31,154 nucleotides of DNA from a virus. The position numbers and the translations under genes were made by a program. Shown here piece after piece: positions 1 to 6,096 of this stretch (position 1 is its first letter; each line of letters starts with the position of its first letter). The notes under the pieces are model-generated. The model saw nothing but the letters and a program-made list of their open reading frames with translations, did not search any database and was not told the DNA's origin. The DNA is taken from IMG/VR virus record IMGVR_UViG_3300022074_000225, positions 1 through 31,154 of that record; one strand, written 5' to 3'.

Positions 1-205
1 TTTGTACTAAGTCTTTATACTCGGTACATATAGAGACAACTTTTGTTGCCTCTCTTTCTCCTTTCCAATTTCCGACGGCGTCAGTTATTGTGTAACCGTC
101 GAACATTGAATCTAACACCTCGGAGGTGTAGGCGTTAAACTGCTCAGTAGTAATGGTTTCATTATCTGGACGGTTTAAGCCTAAATACATTTGATAAGTA
201 TTCAT
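1..205 (-). CDS. Partial small protein, DUF3574-like (5' part only)
   Basis: The ATG is at 205 and the frame stays open to the window edge, giving 68 visible residues that begin MNTYQMYLGLNRPDNETI. The pattern 'LGLNRPD...T..QFNAY..EVLDSMFDGYTITDAVGNWKGE...KVVSI' resembles DUF3574-type small proteins (L-G-L-x-R-P near the start, then F-DG-T-x-x-D-x-x-G-x-W). The family has no established function. The start overlaps the stop of the upstream gene by one base (TAATG), which indicates translational coupling. It is the last visible gene of the early-type string downstream of the two intergenic promoters near 1.47 and 1.69 kb. The family match is from memory of its signature. Confidence 0.7.
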   Translation of the reverse strand, partial: MNTYQMYLGLNRPDNETITTEQFNAYTSEVLDSMFDGYTITDAVGNWKGEREATKVVSICTEYKDLVQ

Positions 206-543
206 TATACAAATGATGGTAAGTTAACATCTTTATGAGTCTTCTTTGACTTTGGAAGATCTAAAACATAATAGCCGTTACGCATTGTTTTGTTATCGTT
301 TGGAATAACTCTCCAATCTTCTCTAGCTCTACGAGAGTTAGCACAGTTACGGTTAAACCAAAAACCGAGACTGATTGAAGGATTAACTAAGATATTCATA
401 ATAGCTCTTTTGGATACATTGCGATATCCATAAACGGAACCATCTTGAAAATAGGCTACGGCTTTTGCATTGACTAAGTCAACTTTTACGTCGCTAAGGA
501 ATGTTGAAGAACGGAATGGAACTGATACGTACATGTTAAACAT
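205..543 (-). CDS. KTSC-domain-like small phage protein
   Basis: This ORF encodes 112 residues. Residues about 18-68 read 'DVKVDLVNAKAVAYFQDG', then 'VYGYRNVSKRAIMNILVN', then a short 'SLGFWFNRNC'. This matches the KTSC pattern: a short beta hairpin ending in G-x-V-Y-x-Y-x-x-V, a helix, and an aromatic-Asn ending. KTSC domains are common in small phage and bacterial proteins and are thought to act in nucleic acid or translation-related contexts, but no reaction is established. The C-terminal 40 residues are basic. It is preceded by a 43-base AT-rich gap and overlaps the next gene by TAATG. The ATG at 543 is in-frame and nearest to the gap; an internal Met at residue 4 is the alternative start. 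Confidence 0.7.
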   Translation of the reverse strand: MFNMYVSVPFRSSTFLSDVKVDLVNAKAVAYFQDGSVYGYRNVSKRAIMNILVNPSISLGFWFNRNCANSRRAREDWRVIPNDNKTMRNGYYVLDLPKSKKTHKDVNLPSFV

Positions 544-586
544 AATAATAAAAAATAATAAAGTGGGTGAGAAGTCATTGTGAGTA

Positions 587-856
587 TTAATACCTAGAAG
601 GGATATATTCTCTTAATAGGTTATTAATAACTGATTGGTCAACAGTTGGAATACTGTTAGGATTTGGAACGTCTCCGTATTCGTTTAAGTATCTGTTAAC
701 GTGGCGAGTAGTTGTCGAACTATACCATTGTTTTGTTTTAACATAACCTAAAGAATTTGAATATCCTGCAACAGGTGTTTCGTAACTGAAGAAGACCTCT
801 TGACCATCGTCAAAGGATAAGACCGTACGATTTTTTGCGAGTGAGTACAATTTCAT
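587..856 (-). CDS. Small conserved phage protein, unknown function
   Basis: This ORF encodes 89 residues with the pattern 'VFFSYETPVAGYSNSLGYVKTK' (residues about 21-42) followed by 'WYSSTTTRHVNRYL'. The combination F-S-Y-x-T-P-V-A, a beta strand, then W-x-S-x-T-T-x-x-H-x-N is familiar from a widespread family of short phage proteins without known function. No catalytic motif, signal peptide or membrane segment is visible. The start ATG at 856 lies two bases beyond the stop of the preceding ORF, so the two are likely co-translated. The early-region position and small size fit the host-takeover or unknown accessory genes found at the left end of T7-like genomes; that role is inferred. Confidence 0.65.
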   Translation of the reverse strand: MKLYSLAKNRTVLSFDDGQEVFFSYETPVAGYSNSLGYVKTKQWYSSTTTRHVNRYLNEYGDVPNPNSIPTVDQSVINNLLREYIPSRY

Positions 857-858
857 AA

Positions 859-1029
859 TTAAGAATGTAGTGCGGATAATAAGAGACGATCACAAATAGA
901 CTTTAGTTTGTCATCACCAATACAATTATAGCAATGATCTACTAAGTATAGCAAGTCGTCGTTACATATTGTAACATTTGATCTGTTGAATCGTTGGGCG
1001 TTTTCAACGTGTAAATTGGTTACTGTCAT
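859..1029 (-). CDS. Short hypothetical ORF (56 aa)
   Basis: This ORF begins MTVTNLHVENAQRF and ends CDRLLLSALHS. Its ATG overlaps the stop of the upstream ORF (ATGA), and its own stop is two bases before the next ATG, so it sits in a tightly coupled string. The middle is acidic and carries three cysteines (ICNDDLLYLVDHCYNC). I do not recognise a family. The ORF contains the third copy of the dyad-plus-TATAAT module (925-975), so the DNA may have two roles or the module copy may be fortuitous. Coupling on both sides is the main support for real translation. Confidence 0.55.
   Translation of the reverse strand: MTVTNLHVENAQRFNRSNVTICNDDLLYLVDHCYNCIGDDKLKSICDRLLLSALHS
925..975 (-). promoter_or_regulatory. 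Candidate internal early promoter with upstream dyad (third copy)
   Basis: On the minus strand, the dyad GTTACAATATGTAAC (961-975) is followed after 6 bases by TTGCTA (949-954), an 18-base spacer, and TATAAT (925-930). Dyad-to-minus-35 and minus-35-to-minus-10 spacings match the copies near 1.47 and 1.69 kb. The -35 is weak (4 of 6) and the module lies inside a 56-codon ORF, so this copy is less certain. Confidence 0.4.
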
Positions 1030-1196
1030 AAAAATAAAGTGTTACCTTTCATTGTAAAATCACCATGCTCGGGTTCGTCGGCCAAGTCATTGTGAACTTG
1101 TTGTTCATACTCAAGTTGTGTTGCATACTCAATGAGTTGCTTACGCATTCTAGGTGTAAGAATGTTAAATAGTTCTTGATACTGTTCTTTAGTCAT
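1026..1196 (-). CDS. Short hypothetical ORF (56 aa), acidic
   Basis: This ORF begins MTKEQYQELFNILTPRMRKQ and has a helical, acidic composition (Glu, Gln and Asp rich through residue 46). Its ATG overlaps the stop of the 36-codon ORF upstream (ATGA), and its stop overlaps the next ATG in the same way. Such four-base overlaps on both sides are typical of polycistronic phage early genes. No known domain is recognised; a helical interaction protein is possible but unproven. Confidence 0.6.
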   Translation of the reverse strand: MTKEQYQELFNILTPRMRKQLIEYATQLEYEQQVHNDLADEPEHGDFTMKGNTLFL

Positions 1197-1303
1197 TTGA
1201 TTTTTTTAAGGATGGTTGCGAGTTGATTAATTTGTTTTTGGTTTAGCTTATCTAATGATTTAACATTGATAGCTTTTTTAAAACCGAATGGATCTTTGTA
1301 CAT
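1193..1303 (-). CDS. Very short ORF (36 aa), basic
   Basis: This ORF begins MYKDPFGFKKAINVKSLDKL and ends ATILKKIK, making a lysine-rich, probably helical peptide. It is coupled to the next ORF by an ATGA overlap and starts two bases after the stop of the 44-residue ORF upstream. I do not recognise it. Support comes from the gapless coding arrangement and the sensible amphipathic composition. Confidence 0.5.
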   Translation of the reverse strand: MYKDPFGFKKAINVKSLDKLNQKQINQLATILKKIK

Positions 1304-1305
1304 AA

Positions 1306-1440
1306 TTAAAACTTAACTGATTTTCTAGGTCTGTTTATTGTGGTTGGTAGTTTAGTATACCTAACCGTTGTTAACTGTGGTTTGCATTGCATCTGTAGTT
1401 GTTCGATGTTTGCTTGTAGTTGTTGTTGATAGTTAAGCAT
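1306..1440 (-). CDS. Short ORF (44 aa), first gene after an early promoter
   Basis: I chose the ATG at 1440, giving a protein that begins MLNYQQQLQANIEQLQMQCK and ends with the basic stretch PTTINRPRKSVKF. A longer reading to 1515 would run through the TATAAT box and the dyad, so the extra 25 codons are most likely promoter DNA. The N-terminal half is Gln-rich and helical. No family is recognised. It is the first gene downstream of the promoter at 1463-1491, with a leader of only about 20 bases. Confidence 0.55.
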   Translation of the reverse strand: MLNYQQQLQANIEQLQMQCKPQLTTVRYTKLPTTINRPRKSVKF

Positions 1441-1462
1441 GATGTTTGTTGTGTATACTATA

Positions 1463-1513
1463 ATTATAAAGGATGATAAGTAAGAAGTAAAGGTGTTGTT
1501 TACATTCTGTAAC
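1463..1513 (-). promoter_or_regulatory. Early sigma70-type promoter with upstream dyad (copy 2)
   Basis: On the minus strand: dyad GTTACAGAATGTAAAC (1498-1513), 6 bases, TTTACT (1486-1491), 17-base spacer, TATAAT (1463-1468). The dyad directly abuts the stop of the upstream 47-codon ORF (TAATGTTAC). The perfect -10, good spacing and a second copy with the same geometry at 1689-1740 support a host-RNA-polymerase promoter with an adjacent protein-binding site. The identity of the binding protein is unknown. Confidence 0.7.
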
Positions 1514-1514
1514 A

Positions 1515-1658
1515 TTAGCTCATAGCTTCAAATCTTTTCATAACTTCAGCTTCTACTACAGCATTACGTAAGTTAGGATATATTTTATCTATTGGATATT
1601 CAGCATCTACTTCTTCGTATAGTGTTTCTAGTAGCTCGTCGTTTACTGGATGTGACAT
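1515..1658 (-). CDS. Short ORF (47 aa), first early gene
   Basis: This ORF encodes an acidic helical peptide that begins MSHPVNDELLETLYEEVDAE and ends EVMKRFEAMS. It lies about 30 bases downstream of the TATAAT at 1689-1694, so it is the first gene of the early string. Its stop codon overlaps the conserved TAATGTTAC edge of the next dyad. No family is recognised. The clean ATG, position behind a strong promoter and ordinary composition make it a likely real gene. Confidence 0.6.
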   Translation of the reverse strand: MSHPVNDELLETLYEEVDAEYPIDKIYPNLRNAVVEAEVMKRFEAMS

Positions 1659-1688
1659 AAAGGTTAACCTCTGTTTGTTTATATTCTA

Positions 1689-1740
1689 ATTATAGCACAC
1701 GTGTTGTCAAGGTGTCTACTGTTTGTTTACATTCGGTAAC
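1689..1740 (-). promoter_or_regulatory. Early sigma70-type promoter with upstream dyad (copy 1, strongest)
   Basis: On the minus strand: dyad GTTACCGAATGTAAAC (1725-1740), 6 bases, TAGACA (1713-1718, 5 of 6 to TTGACA), 18-base spacer, TATAAT (1689-1694, perfect). The spacer also holds a TTGACA and the palindrome ACACGTGT. The promoter points into the early ORF string and away from the GC-rich junction segment. A host-type promoter at the left genome end is what T7-like phages use before their own RNA polymerase is made. Confidence 0.75.
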
Positions 1741-1793
1741 ATTACAATCGCAACAGATGGCGAGCCTGTCGCATCAGTCGCAGAGGTGAGACG

Positions 1794-1911
1794 CTCCGCT
1801 CGTGCTTCGCACTCGCTTTTCTACCACAGAATAATACATGTGTCAAGTGTGCCAGCGTGCAAACTGTCCACCGCCGCCGCAGGAAAAAAAGAGCGAGCGA
1901 AGCGAGCGGGA
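1794..1911. repeat. Imperfect inverted repeat, GC-rich arms
   Basis: The left arm at 1794-1820 (CTCCGCTCG-TG-CTTCGC-AC-TCGCTTTT) and the reverse complement of the right arm at 1887-1911 (TCCCGCTCG-CTTCGC-TCGCTCTTTT) align over about 25 positions, apart from two inserted dinucleotides in the left arm. The arms are about 66 bases apart. They could form a large cruciform or RNA hairpin in the proposed terminus segment. Confidence 0.6.
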
Positions 1912-1948
1912 CGGTTTCCCGTACCCCATTGGGGGTTGACGGCGTCCC
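1908..1948. terminator. Nested stem-loop past the last late gene (possible terminator or packaging hairpin)
   Basis: GGGACG (1908-1913) is complementary to CGTCCC (1943-1948), and between them ACCCC-ATTG-GGGGT forms a second stem. The structure lies about 27 bases past the stop of the 97-codon gene. There is no U-tract directly after it on the minus strand, so a classical intrinsic terminator is uncertain. A hairpin used in end processing is an alternative. Confidence 0.4.
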
Positions 1949-1974
1949 GAGAAATCCGCATAGGTCTGAGAAAA

Positions 1975-2268
1975 TTATGTCAAAAATGTAGGACCGTCTT
2001 TGTCATCATTCTTAAAGCTTGCCCAAGGTGAGGTAATAGACATACTGCCATCGTCGTGTTCTACTACCTCAGGTTTAGCGTCAGGTTCCTCTGTTGCATC
2101 CTTGTAATTTTTAATAGCGTCGTCTACGGTAACCTTAGTTTTAAAGTTAATGTACTGTTCTTCTAGTCCAATCAGGAACCCTAGCACTAAAAACCCTAAC
2201 CATGGAGGATTCTTAAACTTACTGTGGATATCTTGGAATATCCGAAGTTTTAAAGTTGGTTTCTGCAT
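1975..2268 (-). CDS. Small single-pass membrane protein (97 aa), last late gene
   Basis: This ORF encodes 97 residues: a basic N-terminus, 'NPPWLGFLVLGFLIGLEEQY' as one hydrophobic segment (about residues 23-36), then an acidic soluble tail ending DKDGPTFLT. I do not know its function; the layout is that of a small inner-membrane protein. The only ATG in frame (2268) lies inside the transaldolase gene, so the two overlap by 50 bases. No canonical start is seen nearer the talC stop, so the overlap is probably genuine. It is the last minus-strand gene before the GC-rich segment. Confidence 0.65.
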   Translation of the reverse strand: MQKPTLKLRIFQDIHSKFKNPPWLGFLVLGFLIGLEEQYINFKTKVTVDDAIKNYKDATEEPDAKPEVVEHDDGSMSITSPWASFKNDDKDGPTFLT

Positions 2269-2887
2269 AATCTTTGTTAAATTGAGCTAATCCTTGGTCA
2301 GTTAGTACATGTTTGTACATCTTATCGAATATTGCCGGAGGTAAAGTGCATACATCAGCACCATATCGAAATGCTTTGCTTACTGAAGCTACATCACGTA
2401 TAGATGCTGCTAATATCTGTGTACATGGCATATGTAGTACAAATATATCTGCAATCAACTGTAATCCGTCTACTGAGTTGTCATTTAACCTACCGATAAA
2501 CGGCGATATGTATCTTGCACCTGCTAACGAAGCTAAAATAGCTTGAGCCGGACTAAATACTAAGGTTACATTTGTACGTATCTTTTGATCATTTAACATT
2601 TGACACGCTCGTAGTCCTTCTACGGTACACGGTAACTTTATGGTTGCAGTTTCGTAATTATCTGCCGCAGTTAAACCTTCTTCGTACATTACTACTGCTG
2701 TATCTGCAACAACTTCTATGCTAACGTCTGTTATATAGTCTAAGTTATCCAGTTCACGGTATACATCCGAAGGTTTCCGTCCGCTTTGTCTTATTAAGGT
2801 TGGGTTAGTTGTAACACCACTTATCAATCCAGTATCAACTCGTCTTGCAACTTCGCTAACATCTGCTGTATCTAAAAATAGTTTCAT
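2219..2887 (-). CDS. talC: Transaldolase, TalC/FSA-like short family
   Basis: This 222-residue protein has the length of the short transaldolase/fructose-6-phosphate aldolase family. Motifs in order are LFLDTADV at 3-10, GVTTNPTLI at 24-32, the Schiff-base lysine K84 in ATIKLPCTVEGL, NVTLVFSPAQA at 106-116, SPFIGRLND at 128-136 and AASIRD at 160-165. E58 (SIEVV) and F130 (SPFIG) occupy the positions that are Gln and Tyr in E. coli fructose-6-phosphate aldolase, which points to true transaldolase activity. In infected cyanobacteria this enzyme is known to push carbon through the pentose phosphate pathway for NADPH and nucleotide precursors. It lies downstream of terL, as in P-SSP7-like cyanophages, with a TATAAT 28 bases before the ATG. 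Confidence 0.95.
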   Translation of the reverse strand: MKLFLDTADVSEVARRVDTGLISGVTTNPTLIRQSGRKPSDVYRELDNLDYITDVSIEVVADTAVVMYEEGLTAADNYETATIKLPCTVEGLRACQMLNDQKIRTNVTLVFSPAQAILASLAGARYISPFIGRLNDNSVDGLQLIADIFVLHMPCTQILAASIRDVASVSKAFRYGADVCTLPPAIFDKMYKHVLTDQGLAQFNKDYAETNFKTSDIPRYPQ

Positions 2888-2914
2888 ATTAGGGTAGAGT
2901 ATGTTTGGGTAGGT

Positions 2915-2937
2915 ATTATAAGTATGTCCATTAATGG
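2915..2937 (-). promoter_or_regulatory. Candidate talC promoter with CCATTAATGG palindrome
   Basis: On the minus strand, the perfect palindrome CCATTAATGG (2928-2937) is followed after 7 bases by TATAAT (2915-2920), 28 bases upstream of the talC ATG. No good -35 is seen at 17 or 18 bases. The palindrome occupies the spacer and could be an operator or replace a -35. It would give talC its own host-type transcription. Confidence 0.35.
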
Positions 2938-2949
2938 GAAATAGATATA

Positions 2950-2984
2950 GAGGAAGTGTTGTCTGTTAGGACGACATCTTCCTC
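2950..2984 (-). terminator. Long stem-loop between terL and talC
   Basis: GAGGAAGTGTTGTC (2950-2963) pairs with GACGACATCTTCCTC (2970-2984), giving about 14 base pairs with one bulged base and one G-U pair and a six-base loop. On the minus strand it is followed by TATATCTATTT, a weak U-rich tract. It is positioned to end or process the terminase transcript before talC. An RNase III-type processing hairpin, as in T7, is an equal possibility. Confidence 0.55.
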
Positions 2985-3035
2985 ATAAGGGGTCGGGTCC
3001 ACCCTTCCCTTCCCCTGTATACGGTGGTGGTTGGT

Positions 3036-4769
3036 CTAAAGCCACGTAGGGACTGACTTTCCAGAGTTCTTACCTCTAGCCTCTCTACGCTGCTCTAAAT
3101 TCATACCTAAAACCAAGTGATTAGCGGCAGACACAGGGTCATCGTTCCATGTATCTAACATATCTTGAAACTCATCTCTTTCTCTTAACTTAACTTGTTC
3201 ATATGCTGAGATTGCTAGTGCATCTGTGTAATACTTAACCGCCATCGCTAGAACGTCAATACGGTCATCGTGTTTTACAGCACCTTTTTCTCTACACATT
3301 CTACTCATTTGGTAAAAGAGCATATATAAGAGCCGACTTTCAGGTGCACTGTCTTTGTTGGAGGTATAGTCCCAATCAATGACACTGCGATTAACAACAA
3401 GACGGTGTTGGTTAAGCACAGGCTCGAGACTATCAATAATCCTGTCCTCTTTTCGTACATTTGCACGAACCTCGTCCACAAATATGTTTTGCTTCGTCTG
3501 TTGAAGATGTTTTTTAAATAGTTCACTTACGATTCCGTCTCCAAAGTTTGTTTCTATTACTAACGTAGACACGTTGTACTTTTTACATCCACGTAATATG
3601 TCTAATAATGTTCTGTCGCTGTAACCGTCCCTGTATGCCCTCATGTCGTGTAGATATAAGAATCCGTTACGTTGGGATAGGTAGCATGCTGCAGTCTCGT
3701 CTGAGCCTCTTCCAGAGGGGTCTACGGCACAAATAGTTTCTGTGTATGGTCCCCATTCGCCTTGCATCTGCATAGGTCGATAAAAATAGTCTCCCGGTAG
3801 ACCAACTGTAGGTAATTCTTTAATTACATTTACAGGGTCTGAACACCAGACGATTGCATCAGGTGCTTCTTTAGGGTTAACGCTAGTTACAATTAGATCA
3901 GCCATCTTAAGTGGAAACTTCTCAGCATCACTCATAGATGTATCTAACATAAACTGTAGCATAAAGTTAGATCTACCCATAGATGCTTCACGATCTATTA
4001 GGTCTTCGTTGTCAAATCTGTCTGGGTCAGTACAGTCGCCAACATCCACACCCATATCTATATCTTCTTGTAGCTGTGGAGCTAGGAGTCCTTCGTAGTT
4101 ACTGAGGGACTTTGGGTATCTGGCTGGCCAAACAAATGGTCTATAAGACCGCTCTGCCAACTTACGATAAACAGTAAAAGTAGTCTGAGGAGTCCCGAGA
4201 TACATAATACGGCTATCGTCTTTCGGCGTAAGGATTGACTCGGCTTCGGTACAAAGTTGAAGTAATTTCTCACGCATCAACTCCGTCATGCTGTTTCCCG
4301 GTACCTCGATGTCGTCCAGAATCATTAGATCCGCTCTGGACCCCGTCAGCTGACCAGTAATACCAACACTTTTGACTGATGGTGCCTGATGAGGTGAACA
4401 GTTTACGTCGAAGGAAATCCTTGACCATCTGCTGTCGTCGCTCTTTGGTTGTAGGTGTTTCAGCCATGGTGTCTCTATAATAAGTTTTTGTAAAAAGATA
4501 GACATGTTATCTGCACGTTCTTTAGACGCAGAGATAATCATTATCTTTTTTTCTGGATTTTTAAATAGCGTCCATAGCACAAAAGCACCAGTAATCCAAG
4601 ACTTACCAACACCTCGGAACGCTTGAATCTGAAGCCTCTTGGGACCACTCTGCAAGTAATCAGCAATTGCATACTGTGCCCTCGTAGGTTGAGGAAGATC
4701 TAACTGATCCCACAAAGCTTGTAGGAACAGTTTAAAGTCTTCTTGTAATGATGTTAAAACGTCTGTCAT
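3036..4769 (-). CDS. terL: Terminase large subunit (DNA packaging ATPase/nuclease)
   Basis: This 577-residue protein is close to T7 gp19 (586). It packages phage DNA into proheads with ATP and cuts concatemers. The Walker A motif is FRGVGKSW at 51-58 and Walker B is LMILDDIE at 148-155. The C-terminal RNase H-like nuclease shows its acidic triad in AVDPSGRGSDE (348-358), VIETNFGDG (404-412) and HDDRIDVLAMA (500-510). The start overlaps the stop of the 303-codon gene by ATGA. It is preceded by the small terminase some 1.6 kb upstream, with three small or unknown genes inserted between, and followed by a strong hairpin. Confidence 0.97.
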   Translation of the reverse strand: MTDVLTSLQEDFKLFLQALWDQLDLPQPTRAQYAIADYLQSGPKRLQIQAFRGVGKSWITGAFVLWTLFKNPEKKIMIISASKERADNMSIFLQKLIIETPWLKHLQPKSDDSRWSRISFDVNCSPHQAPSVKSVGITGQLTGSRADLMILDDIEVPGNSMTELMREKLLQLCTEAESILTPKDDSRIMYLGTPQTTFTVYRKLAERSYRPFVWPARYPKSLSNYEGLLAPQLQEDIDMGVDVGDCTDPDRFDNEDLIDREASMGRSNFMLQFMLDTSMSDAEKFPLKMADLIVTSVNPKEAPDAIVWCSDPVNVIKELPTVGLPGDYFYRPMQMQGEWGPYTETICAVDPSGRGSDETAACYLSQRNGFLYLHDMRAYRDGYSDRTLLDILRGCKKYNVSTLVIETNFGDGIVSELFKKHLQQTKQNIFVDEVRANVRKEDRIIDSLEPVLNQHRLVVNRSVIDWDYTSNKDSAPESRLLYMLFYQMSRMCREKGAVKHDDRIDVLAMAVKYYTDALAISAYEQVKLRERDEFQDMLDTWNDDPVSAANHLVLGMNLEQRREARGKNSGKSVPTWL

Positions 4770-5677
4770 TCGACCTCTTTAAGTTTCATTAAAATATATT
4801 CTTTCAATGTACCTACAAATGCACCTTGTTTTGTTAACTCAGCATCTGACGGATCGTCTTTGTATTGTCGAGAATAATTGCCACGCACTTCTTTAGTGCT
4901 TACACCTTGTTCACCAACAATATTTTCAGGAACATCTAAACCTCCATTATGTAAAGCTTTTTGATGTCCTTTAGATAATCCAGATGCTCTAATACCTTTT
5001 TTCTTAGCATTATATTGCGTTCTAATTAACTTAAGTAGTTTAGCTAATTTAGCTTCCTCACCTACTTCTGCTAGAATATTTTTAATTTCATCTTTTTGAG
5101 TAACCCAAGGTGTTTCTCTGCCTTTTCGTTTTGTAGTTTCTTTTGCAGTAGTTTTTTTTAATTTAGGTTGAAAATCTTTTTTACCATCTTTTTTAGTTTT
5201 CCATTTAAGATCAAGTTCACCTTCATCAGGAGTTCTTAATTTACCTTTTTCTTTAAAAAACCTAGAAACTGGAACTGTTTTACCTTCAGCTTGTTCTGCG
5301 TCATAAATAAAATTACTAGCAGATTGTTTATAAATACGTTTTTGTTCTTCAATAGGTAAAGTTTCATCTACTTTAAACGGTTCATATTTAAACTGCCTAG
5401 TCATTTTATTAACATTACCTTGATAATGATCAGATGTAAGTAATGTTTTACTAAAGTCATTTAAAGACTCAGTAGCAGCTTCTTCACCTGCAGCTGTACC
5501 TTTTAACATGGTTTCTATATCAGGTATGTCTACACCTTTAGTTATATTAATATGATCAGACATACTTTTAACAACTTGTGGTGCAAGTTCTTTTGTATAA
5601 CCTTGTTTAGCAAACCTTTTTAAAGTTTGCTGTCCAAGATCTACGGCGGCTTTACCTAGTGCTTTTCCAACACCCAT
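4766..5677 (-). CDS. Unknown cyanophage protein (303 aa), lysine-rich, next to terminase
   Basis: I do not recognise a domain. The N-terminus (MGVGKALGKAAVDLGQQTLK) looks like an amphipathic helix. Residues about 140-200 are very basic (repeated Lys, Thr and Arg). The C-terminal third carries 'KGIRASGLSKGHQKALHNGG', a motif I associate loosely with cyanophage proteins near virion genes. No Walker or nuclease signature is visible. It is coupled to terL by an ATGA overlap, so a role in packaging or as a DNA-associated virion protein is plausible from position only. It is moderately AT-rich compared with terL. Confidence 0.6.
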   Translation of the reverse strand: MGVGKALGKAAVDLGQQTLKRFAKQGYTKELAPQVVKSMSDHINITKGVDIPDIETMLKGTAAGEEAATESLNDFSKTLLTSDHYQGNVNKMTRQFKYEPFKVDETLPIEEQKRIYKQSASNFIYDAEQAEGKTVPVSRFFKEKGKLRTPDEGELDLKWKTKKDGKKDFQPKLKKTTAKETTKRKGRETPWVTQKDEIKNILAEVGEEAKLAKLLKLIRTQYNAKKKGIRASGLSKGHQKALHNGGLDVPENIVGEQGVSTKEVRGNYSRQYKDDPSDAELTKQGAFVGTLKEYILMKLKEVE

Positions 5678-5686
5678 GTTTACCTC

Positions 5687-6094
5687 CTACTTTTTCTTTT
5701 TCTTAGCAATTCTTTCTTTTGCTAGTTGTTGTGCAGTCTTAGGTGCTTTGTATGTTCCAGCTTTTTTAGCTGCAATTCTTGCTTTTGCAGATGCTTGTGC
5801 TCTTTCTTTAGCAGTCATAGTAGCTTTTTTAACTACTTTTTTATTAGTAGTACTACCGCCTCCACCTGTTTGATTGTTTCCGTAGTTTTTACGCTTGTTA
5901 GCTTGTGCTCCACCTACAGTTTTTTTAACTTCTTTTTTAGGAGCATCTACATTTTTAAGTTGTCTTTGTAAACGTTTAGCAGTACCTTGGTTACTACGTC
6001 CTCCACCTACATTTGAAATTTTCTTTTTAAGGTCAGTTTTTAATTTGTCCTTTTTACGTTGTTCTTTTGATTTGAAAATTCTTTTTAATACCAT
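5687..6094 (-). CDS. Highly basic Lys/Ala-rich protein (135 aa), unknown
   Basis: Composition dominates this ORF: about one third Lys plus Arg, an Ala/Lys-rich C-terminus (AKERAQASAKARIAAKKAG) and two Gly-rich linkers (VGGGRS, TGGGGS). It resembles histone H1-like or DNA-condensing tails, and binding to packaged DNA or to RNA is a fair inference but not shown. It lies two bases downstream of the 92-codon gene and nine bases before the 303-codon gene in the packaging cluster. The strand is supported by gene order; plus-strand frames across it are hydrophobic mirror translations. Confidence 0.6.
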   Translation of the reverse strand: MVLKRIFKSKEQRKKDKLKTDLKKKISNVGGGRSNQGTAKRLQRQLKNVDAPKKEVKKTVGGAQANKRKNYGNNQTGGGGSTTNKKVVKKATMTAKERAQASAKARIAAKKAGTYKAPKTAQQLAKERIAKKKKK

Positions 6095-6096
6095 GA

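Larger units (their letters stand above)
1741..1974. other. GC-rich gene-free segment; candidate genome terminus / concatemer junction
   Basis: There is no convincing gene here. Base composition rises sharply in GC compared with the flanks (for example CCACCGCCGCCGC, GAGCGAGCGAAGCGAGCGGG). A plus-strand open frame crosses it, but its translation is low-complexity and runs into the 97-codon minus gene. The segment separates the last late genes (terminase, transaldolase) from promoter-led early ORFs, which is where the terminal repeat of a T7-like genome would lie when ends are joined. No duplicated end can be shown from one window. Confidence 0.5.

Noticed and set aside
1026-1060. A further TGTTAC...TGTAAAA-like dyad on the plus strand near 1041-1059
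   Set aside because: The spacer between half-sites is longer, orientation differs and there is no -35/-10 at the fixed distance.
1723-2031. Plus-strand open frame of 102 codons across the GC-rich segment
   Set aside because: Translation is low-complexity and Arg/Ser rich, it overlaps the minus-strand membrane protein gene and an early promoter, and it is the only plus-strand candidate in an all-minus window.
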